A stretch of 64,000 nt of DNA from Pseudomonas sp. ANT_H4 (GTDB lineage Bacteria > Pseudomonadota > Gammaproteobacteria > Pseudomonadales > Pseudomonadaceae), in assembly GCF_008369295.1 (NCBI RefSeq), contig NZ_VOBG01000022.1:1-64000 (forward strand), given 5' to 3'. The translations under genes were made by a program, and so were the position numbers. Below the pieces are notes generated by a model that did no database searches, was not told the origin of the DNA, and saw only the letters and a list, made by a program, of their open reading frames with translations. Positions 1-8,335 of the stretch are shown here, in pieces. Numbering within the stretch: position 1 is the first letter of the stretch; each line of letters opens with the position of its first letter.

Positions 1-120
1 TTGAACATTACAACGAGCAGCATCCGCACAGCGCTTTGAACTATCGCTCACCGAGGGAGTTCAGGCGCTTGGCGGCAGCACCAATTTAACAGGGAGTTGG
101 TGTCCGGTTTTGTAGGGGCA
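1..120 (+). mobile_element. 3' end of an IS3-family insertion sequence (orfB tail and right end)
   Basis: Read in frame 3, bases 3-89 encode a transposase C-terminus containing YNEQHPHSALNYRSPREFRR and ending at TAA 87-89. That is the usual tail of IS3-family OrfB (DDE integrase). About 30 bases later the sequence runs into GTAGGGGCA at 112-120, which has the terminal CA expected of an IS3-type right end; vgrG reading frame resumes immediately after. The exact end is inferred because the left end and the target duplication lie outside the window. Confidence 0.7.
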
Positions 121-876
121 AATCCAGTGACCTACCTGGAAGGTAATCCCGACAATCCGTTGATTACCGGTTGCGTGCCTAACAAGGTCACGCCTGTGCC
201 GTACCCGTTGCCCGCGAACAAAACCAAAACGGTCCTGCGTAGCCAAAGCTCGCCCGCCAGTGGCGGCTACAACGAGCTGTCGATTGAAGACCGCAGTGGC
301 CAGGAACTGATCTACCTACGGGCTCAGCGTGACATGGAGCAGAAGGTCGAAAATGACAGTCGATTGGAAGTCGGTAACGAGCGTAAGGAAATCATCAAGG
401 GCAACAGCATCGCCGTGTTGGAAGCTGAAGAGCAACGCACCGTCACCGCTGACCGCAAAGTCCAGCTCAAAGCCAATGACTATTTGCAGGTCGCCAGTAG
501 TAGCCACACCCGTGTAGGGCAAACGGTGGTAATCGAGGCTGGTCAACAGGTCCACCTCAAGGCCGGTGCCCATCTGATCCTGGACGCTGGAGCCAGCATC
601 ACCTTGAAAGGCGGTGGTCAACATATCGTGATTGGCCCTGGCGGTATTTTCAGCAGTACCGAGATTCAAATCGGTGGTGCGCCTGCTGGAGGAACGGCTG
701 CCAATCCGTTGTTGCCAGGTGTATTAGCGGCCCTGGCGACCCCTCCCGCACTGTCTATGATGGCCCCGACACAAAATGCGCTGATGGCGGCAAGTAAAGT
801 TAAAGGCACTGACATCTGCCCGCTTTGCGAGGCCTGTAAAAACGGTATTTGCCTGCCCAAAGGAATGACATCATGA
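121..876 (+). pseudogene. vgrG: VgrG T6SS tip protein, 5'-truncated by the IS element
   Basis: The frame opens with VTYLEGNPDNPLITGCV, the end of the gp5-like OB fold of VgrG, where the family has a strongly conserved block. It is followed by a DUF2345-type region (SPASGGYNELSIEDRSGQE) and the repetitive beta-helix spike, about 250 residues in all. A full VgrG is usually more than 600 residues, so the gp27-like base and most of the OB domain are missing here. The tail has a cysteine cluster (CPLCEACKNGIC). A TTG at 97 inside the IS end could in principle restart translation. The 3' end overlaps the next ATG as ATGA, so the operon structure downstream is intact. Whether the 5' half survives beyond the IS cannot be seen. 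Confidence 0.8.
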
Positions 877-1727
877 TGGCTGCCTGCCCTCGGCAATGGA
901 TGATCGATCAGCTAAAACTCGACCATGCCCTGTGCCTGATTCTGGACTCGGAAGGTGAGTTCGACGCCCGCCAAGCCTTGTTGAATACCTGCCAACCTGA
1001 TCAGCACCGCAGTGTGTACAGCGAGACTCAGGTCTCCGCTTTGGCTGATGCGGGGCCTTTCATATTCCTCATCGACAATCCTGACGATGGGCGCATCAAA
1101 GAACTACTCAAGGTGCCCGAGCGCAATTGGGGCTGGCTTGCGAGTATTCGCAAAGATGACCTGCCCGCGCTGACCCAACACTGGCGTGAACGCATAATTA
1201 TAGGCACTCGGCCTAATCAGGCGCTGTACCGTTTTCACGATAATCGTGTCCTCACCCGTGCCTTGGGACATATCCCTGAAGAGGCTCGCCCTGAGTACCT
1301 GGGGCCCGCGATCAGTGTGTGTTACTGGGAAGGTGCACGCTGGGAAGTCACCCACAACCCTGTTCCCGGCGAACACCCGCTTCCTGCTGATCCGATGTGG
1401 CTGAACATCCCCTTACCGGCAAGTCAGTCGATGGAGATACTTCAGTCCAATATCTACCGGTATTTGTGGGCAGAACACAGCGACGATCTGGTGCGACTCA
1501 GCCAGCGCCAAGACCCAAGCACTTGGCTCGCAGAACAACTCTCGCAGGCTCAGCAATGGGGATGGTCTGCCCCTGAGCAAGTGCATTTTTTGATCATCAA
1601 CAAACTCAATGAAACTGAACTACCCATCATGAAAAACTGGTTGCCTCATGCCGGCGAAGCGCCGCAGGTGCACTTCGAGCGACTTTTTGATGAAGCGAAA
1701 TTCTGGTCAGGAGAGCAATCAGCATGA
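873..1727 (+). CDS. DUF4123 T6SS adaptor/chaperone
   Basis: A protein of about 284 residues resembling the DUF4123 (Tap/TEC) family, which loads effectors onto their cognate VgrG tip in the cytoplasm. The N-terminal half carries the family's look (HALCLILDSEGEF, then GPFIFLIDNP and a WGWLASI strand). The ATG at 873 overlaps the vgrG stop as ATGA, which decides the start. It sits between vgrG and a lipase, the standard vgrG-tap-effector order, so its cargo is most likely the class-3 lipase two genes downstream. The family assignment rests on sequence pattern and neighbourhood. Confidence 0.8.
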   Translation: MMAACPRQWMIDQLKLDHALCLILDSEGEFDARQALLNTCQPDQHRSVYSETQVSALADAGPFIFLIDNPDDGRIKELLKVPERNWGWLASIRKDDLPALTQHWRERIIIGTRPNQALYRFHDNRVLTRALGHIPEEARPEYLGPAISVCYWEGARWEVTHNPVPGEHPLPADPMWLNIPLPASQSMEILQSNIYRYLWAEHSDDLVRLSQRQDPSTWLAEQLSQAQQWGWSAPEQVHFLIINKLNETELPIMKNWLPHAGEAPQVHFERLFDEAKFWSGEQSA

Positions 1728-2497
1728 TGCACGTACGACGCTTTACTCCCCAGCTCCTACGAGCCTTGTTTATCAGCGCAATGGCCTTGGTCGCTTCGGG
1801 CTGCTCAATGGCGCAAACAGAAAGCTTTACCTTCCAGGCCGATATGCCGGAAAACTTCACCATTAGTCCGATGGCGTATTACGACTCAGCCTCAGGCGAG
1901 GCGTGTTCCGGGCATAACCTTATCCAAAGCGAGCAGCCCAAAGGAGTGCGTCCGGTTGAGTTCAAGCTGCCACTGACGGACACAGCGAAGGGGTGTTCAA
2001 TGGTTTTGACAAAGGTGGTGCTGCATATCGAAGGACAGTGGGGCAAGCGTGAGCTGGACATGAGTCTACAGACTGCCGGTTTATCGATTCATGATGAGCC
2101 ATCAGAAACGGTTCGCCCTTTCCCCACTTCGGGACCTCTGGTCTTTCAGGGCCAGTGCCAGTGGTTGTTTCGCACGATGGGTCCGTATCGTTACATCGTC
2201 AAAATCCTGGAGTGTCGGGCGCTCGACGCGAATGGCGTTGTGCAGAAAAGCCTGGCGGGCGCAGCGTTGCAACGCGATCAGTTAGCGGGCAAGACCGTGA
2301 AGTTGATGCTGGCGGTGGCGAAAGAGGAGCTGCCTTACTTTGATCGCTATTGGATTAAAACAACTAGTGGATGGAAACCGTGCAAGGGGAACTGGGGGCG
2401 CGACATCGAGGAACTCTGTGTAACTCCCCCTCAATTCAAACCCTTCAAAATGCCTGATGGACGTGACTGCACCGTCTACCCCAACTGCACCGAATAA
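1724..2497 (+). CDS. Lipoprotein, probable immunity protein of the T6SS lipase
   Basis: A 257-residue protein with an N-terminal signal peptide ending in a lipobox (LVASGC, Cys at about residue 27), so it should be a lipid-anchored envelope protein. No family is recognised in the body; it contains several cysteines that could form disulfides. The start overlaps the previous stop (ATGA) and is preceded by AGGAG. It lies 12 bp upstream of a lipase-type effector gene. Immunity proteins of T6SS phospholipases (Tli) are typically periplasmic or lipid-anchored and adjacent to the toxin, so immunity is the best inference. An accessory role cannot be excluded. Confidence 0.6.
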   Translation: MMHVRRFTPQLLRALFISAMALVASGCSMAQTESFTFQADMPENFTISPMAYYDSASGEACSGHNLIQSEQPKGVRPVEFKLPLTDTAKGCSMVLTKVVLHIEGQWGKRELDMSLQTAGLSIHDEPSETVRPFPTSGPLVFQGQCQWLFRTMGPYRYIVKILECRALDANGVVQKSLAGAALQRDQLAGKTVKLMLAVAKEELPYFDRYWIKTTSGWKPCKGNWGRDIEELCVTPPQFKPFKMPDGRDCTVYPNCTE

Positions 2498-2509
2498 GGA
2501 CATCAAAGG

Positions 2510-4717
2510 ATGAGTTCGTATAAACCCATGGAAGATGGGGATAAGCCGGCTTTCAGCGGCAAGATGTTTGCCTGCCCAAACAAAGGGCACTGGGTTAGTT
2601 TTCAGTTGGTAGACGAGTTCGGTGATGGCAAACCGTATGCTGGCCTTGCCTATACCCTTCAGGACAGCGCGAAGCAACAGTACGCGGGGGTGCTGGACGC
2701 CAAAGGGTTTGCCAAAATTGAAGACTGCTATCGTGGGCCTGTCGTATTAACGTTAGATCGCGCATATGCAGGCGGCGAGGTTGTTTATAACGACTTGATG
2801 ATCCGTAAGTCATATCCACTTCCGATTACCGAACTCCAAGTTCGCGCCGAACAAACCCGCTTCTTTCACCAAGACGGTTTCCCTGTCGACAACAACCCTG
2901 CGCTAAAAGCGGGAGATAAATTCATTCAGGTAGAGGTGCGGGATCTTGTCAAACGCAGCGCACACTTACCTCCCCCCGTGATTGACCGTAAATACCCGCC
3001 GGATGACATCCTGGTAAGGGCGCTTGATGAGCTGACGTTTGGTCCAGAGCCTTTATCTCCGGTTGGTGTTGGGCTGCTGTCGAACCGACACACGCTACTA
3101 CAGGTGCGCCCACTGCGTGCGTTTAGACCCATGCTCTCAACCGACGACGCCTTCAGCGCACTCAACCTGTATCAGCTTGCAATCATGGCGAATTTGAGCT
3201 ATTCCGACTTCGGCCAGAACCCCGCCGAGAAGCCTGTAGACTCTGTGAGTTTCCCACTGGATCCCAGCGTCGGTAACTTTTTTGGTGATGCACTTTCAAA
3301 CTATCGAGAAAGTTGGAAGGTAGACAGTTCACAGTCGCCAGTTCACCGGTACTTCCCTCTGTATGAAGAAGTTCCTTACTCGAAGCGCTTTGAGATTTTG
3401 CCGTTCGACCCAATGCAGTATGAGCAAAACAAGCCGAGCGACACTCAGGAGCACCCTGCCAATCTGCATTTTTTTGATGACGCCAGCAAGAATCGGCTTA
3501 GCGGAAAGAGCACGCAGGCGTTCATCACGCATCATGATGAAATCATACTGATCGCTATCCGTGGAACACTGGAATTGTCAGATTGGTGGCGTGACGCGGA
3601 TGCGGCACAAGTTCCCTTCAAAGAGGGTAAAGGGAAGGTCCATCATGGCTTTTACGATGCCTATCAGGCGTTGAAGAAGTTTATTCAGGACTATTTATTC
3701 CGATTTTATGTCGGTCAAAAAATCATAATCAGTGGCCATAGTCTGGGTGGTGCGATTGCATTGCTGCTGGCGGAAGCATTGCGATGTGATGAAACTCAGA
3801 AATACGACATTCTCCTTTACACCTATGGATCGCCACGCGTGGGTGATGCCACGTTCATCGCGGCTGCCGAGCCGCTGACGCACCACCGGATGGTGAACAA
3901 CAACGATATGATTCCCGGTGTCCCCGCACCCTGGATGAACGCACGACGATCCATCTGGATTCCTGGGCTAGCGACACTTTTTATTACCAACCCTGTTTTA
4001 GGCATATTGATCTTCGTCGCAGGTCTTGTTCGTGTTGGTGGCGATCCTTATCAGCACCACGGCACGTTGCATCACTTTATGCCCGTGGATTTTACCAGGA
4101 AGGAAAAGTCGTCGATTCTCTGGAATCCGGGTTGTGCCTCCATAGAAGAGGCCGCTTGCACTCGGGCTCTCGCCAAAGATGGCGACCTGCCATTTCGTGG
4201 TGGTTTTATCGATCAAGCCATGAGTTTAGGTGATCACAGTATACCGGGGTCTTATATCCCGTTCTCTTGGGCGACCTTTCGACGTTGGCAGCAAACTCAG
4301 GAAACGAACGGGACGGTAGTCACTGGGCGGGAATACGAACTGGTGGCGGCGGCATTGGAGACGATGCGCACCAAAGTACAGGATCAAGGTAAGCAAACAA
4401 GGAACACTCAGCGCTATAGCAACAATGATCCTGAGTACATACAAACAGTGACTGACTTGAACAAAGAGTCGCAAAATCTTCTCGACTCGCTACAACGGCT
4501 TAAAAAACAAAACGAACGCCATCTGGCACTTGTCGATGTCTACGGCAGCGCTGCGCAATCTCCCAACTTGGAAGCTGCTCTGCATCGCTGGAAGGGCCAG
4601 CGGGAGAACAAGCTGCAAGTGCAGATTGCAATGATTCCTCAGCAGGACGATGGCGATTTGATGTTTGCCTCTCGCATCGGTGCGCCTCATACGCTAGACA
4701 TCGATTCTATTGTTTAG
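2510..4717 (+). CDS. Class-3 lipase family T6SS effector (Tle-type)
   Basis: A 735-residue protein with an alpha/beta-hydrolase lipase core of the class-3 type. The nucleophile elbow is GHSLGG with Ser411; likely acid and base residues are Asp466 (NNNDMIPG) and His516/517 (YQHHGTLHH). About 200 residues precede the core and may serve for loading. Residues about 480-508 form a hydrophobic stretch (ATLFITNPVLGILIFVAG) that could be a membrane or lid segment. The last 100 residues are charged and probably helical. There is no signal peptide, as expected for T6SS cargo. Position after vgrG, DUF4123 and a lipoprotein supports an antibacterial phospholipase; which Tle family it belongs to was not determined. 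Confidence 0.75.
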   Translation: MSSYKPMEDGDKPAFSGKMFACPNKGHWVSFQLVDEFGDGKPYAGLAYTLQDSAKQQYAGVLDAKGFAKIEDCYRGPVVLTLDRAYAGGEVVYNDLMIRKSYPLPITELQVRAEQTRFFHQDGFPVDNNPALKAGDKFIQVEVRDLVKRSAHLPPPVIDRKYPPDDILVRALDELTFGPEPLSPVGVGLLSNRHTLLQVRPLRAFRPMLSTDDAFSALNLYQLAIMANLSYSDFGQNPAEKPVDSVSFPLDPSVGNFFGDALSNYRESWKVDSSQSPVHRYFPLYEEVPYSKRFEILPFDPMQYEQNKPSDTQEHPANLHFFDDASKNRLSGKSTQAFITHHDEIILIAIRGTLELSDWWRDADAAQVPFKEGKGKVHHGFYDAYQALKKFIQDYLFRFYVGQKIIISGHSLGGAIALLLAEALRCDETQKYDILLYTYGSPRVGDATFIAAAEPLTHHRMVNNNDMIPGVPAPWMNARRSIWIPGLATLFITNPVLGILIFVAGLVRVGGDPYQHHGTLHHFMPVDFTRKEKSSILWNPGCASIEEAACTRALAKDGDLPFRGGFIDQAMSLGDHSIPGSYIPFSWATFRRWQQTQETNGTVVTGREYELVAAALETMRTKVQDQGKQTRNTQRYSNNDPEYIQTVTDLNKESQNLLDSLQRLKKQNERHLALVDVYGSAAQSPNLEAALHRWKGQRENKLQVQIAMIPQQDDGDLMFASRIGAPHTLDIDSIV

Positions 4718-4833
4718 TAGGGGTGTCTACTGGCTTGTGCCTGGAATACGCACGAGCCACCCCCAGCCGGCTGTAACCCCGCCAGATTCGCGTATCCTTG
4801 ACCCCACCAAACCCAAGGACCCAACTCCCTCCA

Positions 4834-5247
4834 ATGCTGCTGATTTCCAACAACGTGCACCTGCCAGATGCCGAGATCGAGTTGACCGCGATCCGGGCCC
4901 AAGGCGCCGGTGGCCAAAACGTCAACAAGGTCTCCAGTGCCGTACACCTGCGTTTCGACATCCCGGCCTCGTCTCTGCCTGAGTTCTACAAGGAACGCCT
5001 GCTGGCCCTGCGCGACAGTCGCATCACCACTGAAGGCGTACTGATCCTCAAGGCCCAACAATACCGAACGCAGGAACAAAACCGCGCCGATGCCCTGGAA
5101 CGCCTGGTGGAACTGATCCTCAGCGCCACCAAGGTCGAAAAGAAACGCCGCCCCACCAAACCCACCATGGGCTCAAAAAAGCGCCGCCTGGAATCCAAGA
5201 CCAAACGAGGCAGTATCAAGGCCGGGCGCGGCAAAATCGACTTCTAG
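4834..5247 (+). CDS. arfB: Alternative ribosome-rescue factor ArfB (YaeJ)
   Basis: A 137-residue release-factor-like hydrolase. The GGQ peptidyl-tRNA hydrolysis motif is in RAQGAGGQNVNKVSSAVHLRF near residue 25, and the C-terminal tail is rich in Lys and Arg (KKRRPTKPTMGSKKRRLESK), which in this family threads into the empty mRNA channel of stalled ribosomes. Length and layout match ArfB. ATG 4834 is chosen over an upstream in-frame TTG because the protein then starts at the conserved MLLISNNV. The stop overlaps the convergent MFS gene by 4 bp. Confidence 0.93.
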   Translation: MLLISNNVHLPDAEIELTAIRAQGAGGQNVNKVSSAVHLRFDIPASSLPEFYKERLLALRDSRITTEGVLILKAQQYRTQEQNRADALERLVELILSATKVEKKRRPTKPTMGSKKRRLESKTKRGSIKAGRGKIDF

Positions 5248-6443
5248 GTCGCTTGCCGTTCTTCACGGTGCTTCGGCGCCTGCCGGTACAAGTACAGGCT
5301 CAGCAGCAATCCAAAAAACGCCGCAATGGCTGCAAACAGGAAGATTGACGCAAAGCCGAACCCCGCCGCAATCGCCCCGGCCAGTGGCCCGGTGATGCCC
5401 AACGAGAGGTCGATAAACAGCGAATACGCCCCCACCGCCGCACCCCGGCTGGAGGCTGGCACCAGATTGACCGCCTCCACACCCAGCGCCGGAAACACCA
5501 GGGAAAAGCCAAACCCGCTCAACGCCGCCCCGGCCAATGCCAGGTGGGCGTCCGGTGCCAGCCACAGTAACAAGAGGCCCAGGGTTTCCACCGACAGGCA
5601 GACAATCGCCACGCGAAAGCCGCCAATACGGTTGATCAGGTTGCCGAACAACAGCCGCGCGCCGATAAAGCTGGCGCCGAACAAGCTCAGGCACAGCACC
5701 GCGTTGTCCCATTGTTGGGTGGTGTAATACAGGGTGATGAAGGTGGCGATGGTGCCAAAACCAATGGAGCCTAACGCCAGGCCACAGCCGTGGGGCAGTA
5801 CGCGGCCCAGCACATGCATGAATGGCAAGCGCTCGCCCACCACGATGGGCGCCGCCACTTTCGGCCAAGCCAGCAGCAAGCCCAGCACCGCGAGCAAGAT
5901 GATACTGGCACCCATGCTCCATAGCCCGAAGTGACGGACCAGCAGCACCCCCAGCGGCGCGCCGACCGCCAGGGCGCCGTAGCTGGCGATGCCGTTCCAG
6001 GAGATGACCTTGGCGGTGTTTACCGCGCCGACCCGGCCAATGCCCCAGCCGATGGAGCCCGAGCCCACCAGGCTTTCGGCGCTGCCGAGCACCAGGCGGC
6101 CGATCAACAGGCTGGTCAGGCTCAGCGCTGGCAGGTCCGAAAGCCAGGCCGAGAGCAACATGAACACGCCGCTCAGGCCGCAACCTGCCAGGCCGTACAT
6201 CACCGCGCGCTTGCTGCCCAGGTTATCAATGATGCGCCCGGCATACGGCCGGCTCAGCAGGGTGGCCAGGTATTGCACGCTGATTACCAGGCCGGCGATG
6301 ACGGCGCCGAAGCCCAGGTCGCTGTGTACATAGCCCGGCAGCACGGCCAGGGGAATGCCGATATTCAGGTAGCCGATGAAGGTGAAGAGAACGATGGAAA
6401 CAACTTGCAGCGTGACCGCCATGGGGCGCTGGGTATCTGGCAT
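5244..6443 (-). CDS. MFS transporter
   Basis: About 399 residues with 12 predicted membrane segments and the MFS signature between helices 2 and 3 (SRPYAGRIIDNLGSKRAV). It resembles the YfcJ/YhhS-type drug and sugar efflux subgroup, but the substrate is not evident. The start at MPDTQRP is preferred because the first transmembrane helix follows shortly; an ATG 19 codons upstream (6500) is also possible and neither has a clear ribosome site. It converges with arfB. Confidence 0.85.
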   Translation of the reverse strand: MPDTQRPMAVTLQVVSIVLFTFIGYLNIGIPLAVLPGYVHSDLGFGAVIAGLVISVQYLATLLSRPYAGRIIDNLGSKRAVMYGLAGCGLSGVFMLLSAWLSDLPALSLTSLLIGRLVLGSAESLVGSGSIGWGIGRVGAVNTAKVISWNGIASYGALAVGAPLGVLLVRHFGLWSMGASIILLAVLGLLLAWPKVAAPIVVGERLPFMHVLGRVLPHGCGLALGSIGFGTIATFITLYYTTQQWDNAVLCLSLFGASFIGARLLFGNLINRIGGFRVAIVCLSVETLGLLLLWLAPDAHLALAGAALSGFGFSLVFPALGVEAVNLVPASSRGAAVGAYSLFIDLSLGITGPLAGAIAAGFGFASIFLFAAIAAFFGLLLSLYLYRQAPKHREERQAT

Positions 6444-6688
6444 GGGGAGAGGTCCACTGTCGCAGCAGGAAAAGATAGGCTGCTTATGATACCGATGCAT
6501 TGGTCGATGCAGGGCGGCAAAACGAAAAAGTCTGGATCAAAGGTCTGGGATGCCAACTGCCGGGGGGGCGTCTGTTCAGGTCTTCCACCAGGCGAATGAC
6601 GATGTGCACGGCCAGGAGCGCGTGCATCTTTTCATCATGAAGGGCGATGACCAGCCTGTTGTGGGAGGGGCCAGGACGCAGACGCCTG

Positions 6689-6871
6689 TTAGCGCTCGGC
6701 AGGCTTGAGCAACTGCGTGGTTACCAAGGCGGCAAGGGCGTTTTCCTGGGTGCCGAAGCGCTTGAGCAGCAGGGCCTGTTTTTGCGCACTGAGGCGGTTC
6801 CAGACGTCGACCATCTGCAAGGCAGTGTCGAGCAAGGCGCTGTCGGGCGGGGTGTTGGCGGTGTTGGTCAT
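6689..6871 (-). CDS. Small conserved-looking protein, unknown
   Basis: A 60-residue ORF, MTNTANTPPDSALLDTALQM onward, with a helical middle (WNRLSAQKQALLLKRFGTQ). Codon use resembles neighbouring genes. No family is recognised and the ribosome site is poor, so it is kept with moderate confidence. It is one of two small minus-strand genes between the MFS transporter and the HD-domain gene. Confidence 0.5.
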   Translation of the reverse strand: MTNTANTPPDSALLDTALQMVDVWNRLSAQKQALLLKRFGTQENALAALVTTQLLKPAER

Positions 6872-6947
6872 GGCGGGAGTCTCACGGTGTTCAGGCGGTG
6901 TGGAAAGCGCTCAATGTCACGCTTTCCACACGGTCTGGGTACGGCAC

Positions 6948-7076
6948 TCAGTCCTGGCTTTCGCTGTCGACTGGCTTTGCCTCTTTTGGCTGGGGCTGTT
7001 CGCTGCCGGCCTGTTGCGGGGTTGGCTGCTCAGTTTCGCGCAGGCTTGGGAAGGGGAGATTAGGTATTTCGTGCAT
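6948..7076 (-). CDS. 42-residue protein with strong ribosome-binding site
   Basis: The ATG at 7074-7076 is preceded by GCGAGGAGCGACGACG, a strong Shine-Dalgarno sequence at good spacing. The product starts MHEIPNLPFPSLRETEQP and is rich in Pro, Glu and Gln, so probably unstructured. The longer ORF in this frame has no better start. No family is recognised. Confidence 0.55.
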   Translation of the reverse strand: MHEIPNLPFPSLRETEQPTPQQAGSEQPQPKEAKPVDSESQD

Positions 7077-7228
7077 CGTCGTCGCTCCTCGCAAGGTCTG
7101 TTTTTTCAATTGCAGGTGATTCCGCGCTTTCAGAAAGCCTTGGCAGGATACAGCACTGTAAATGACAAAAAGACTTTTATATCGGCGGATGTACGAACCT
7201 TCATCGCAAAGACGCAAGTGACAAGAGG

Positions 7229-7819
7229 TCACACTTGGCCCTGGCGCTCCATCGCCGCCTTGTAGATCGAGTTCTTCGGCTGGGCAAAGACCCGGGCCAG
7301 CATCGGTTCGAAAAAGCTCAACGCCAGGGTGTCGTAGGCCGGGTCGAATGCTGCCGCGTCGTACTGCGCGCAGAACTCGATGGTTTGCTGGTACTGCGGG
7401 TGGTCGCCAAATTGCTCGCGCAAGTGGCGGTCCATCCCCAGGTGGTGGAAAAAGTAGTAGCCCTGGAAAACCCCGTGCTTTTCCACCATCCACAGATTCT
7501 CGGGGCTGACGAAGGGCTTGAGGATAGCGGCGGCGATGTCCGGGTGATTATAGGAACCCAGGGTATCGCCGATGTCATGGAGCAGTGCGCACACCACGTA
7601 CTCTTCGTCACGGCCATCGTGCCAGGCGCGGCTGGCTGTTTGCAGCGAGTGGGTCAGGCGGTCCACCGGAAAACCGCCGAAGTCGCCTTCCAACAACCGC
7701 AGGTGCGCGACAATCCGTGTCGGCAATTGCCGGGCATAGGCGCTGAAATTCCTGGCGATGATCGCCCAGTCTTCCTGGGTGCCGTCCTGCATATGGGTGA
7801 AGCGGGCCTGCTGGTTCAT
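7229..7819 (-). CDS. HD-domain protein
   Basis: A 196-residue HD-superfamily protein. Visible metal ligands are a His near residue 61 (THSLQTA), the HD pair in ALLHDIGDTLG, later histidines in NHPDI and EKHGVFQGYYFFHH, and an Asp in CAQYDAAAFDP. The spacing fits either a phosphohydrolase or a mixed-valent di-iron oxygenase of the PhnZ/MIOX type, though the Lys that follows the last His in PhnZ is not present. ATG 7819 is chosen because the recognisable domain starts just after it. The substrate is unknown. Confidence 0.8.
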   Translation of the reverse strand: MNQQARFTHMQDGTQEDWAIIARNFSAYARQLPTRIVAHLRLLEGDFGGFPVDRLTHSLQTASRAWHDGRDEEYVVCALLHDIGDTLGSYNHPDIAAAILKPFVSPENLWMVEKHGVFQGYYFFHHLGMDRHLREQFGDHPQYQQTIEFCAQYDAAAFDPAYDTLALSFFEPMLARVFAQPKNSIYKAAMERQGQV

Positions 7820-7851
7820 CGGCGGTTCTCTTATTGTTTTTAAGGTGTGGA

Positions 7852-8163
7852 CTAAAACGGTACCTTGCCCAGAACCATGTCGCGGTACATCACAAAATCT
7901 CCCAACAAGCTGTAAAGCGGATGCTGGAAGGTCGCCGGACGATTCTTTTCGAAGAAAAAGTGGCCGATCCAGGCAAAGCTGTAGCCGGCCACCGGCAACG
8001 CGAGCAGCAGCCACCAGGCGCCTTTGCCCACGGCAAACGCCAGAATAAAAATCACCAGGCTGGTGCCAATAAAATGCAGGCGGCGGCAGGTGCTGTTGCC
8101 GTGTTCACTTAGGTAATAGGGATAAAACTCAGCGAAGCTTTTGAATTGTCTGACGTTTTCCAC
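7852..8163 (-). CDS. DUF962 / Mpo1-like membrane protein
   Basis: A small membrane protein with the DUF962 signature (FAEFYPYYLSEHGNSTCRRLHFIGT and WIGHFFFEKNRPATF). Yeast Mpo1 of this family is an iron-dependent alpha-dioxygenase of 2-hydroxy fatty acids; bacterial members are little studied. The conserved region begins right after GTG 8163, taken as the start; an upstream ATG at 8235 gives 24 more residues. Two hydrophobic segments span the middle. It lies 32 bp upstream of the HD-domain gene on the same strand, so they may be cotranscribed. Confidence 0.82.
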   Translation of the reverse strand: MENVRQFKSFAEFYPYYLSEHGNSTCRRLHFIGTSLVIFILAFAVGKGAWWLLLALPVAGYSFAWIGHFFFEKNRPATFQHPLYSLLGDFVMYRDMVLGKVPF

Positions 8164-8335
8164 GGTGGACGGCCCTTTGTTTATTGTTCTGCTCGACAGA
8201 TGTTCGGCGGGGAGCTTATTTGAGTCTAGAGTCATCAGTGGTAACGGCCAGTGACAATAGATGCCACTTTAGTATCCTTGGGTTCTTGGCTGTGGTTTCA
8301 GCCTACCTTTATTGGAAAGCGTGTTAAAAAACGCC

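Noticed and set aside
5931..6599. Long plus-strand ORF opposite the MFS transporter
   Set aside because: It is a high-GC shadow with low-complexity Gln/Ala-rich translation, while the minus strand encodes a clear membrane transporter.
6500..6688. Possible extra small gene downstream of the MFS start on the minus strand
   Set aside because: An open frame exists but has no clear ribosome site, no recognised family and ends in an arbitrary tail.
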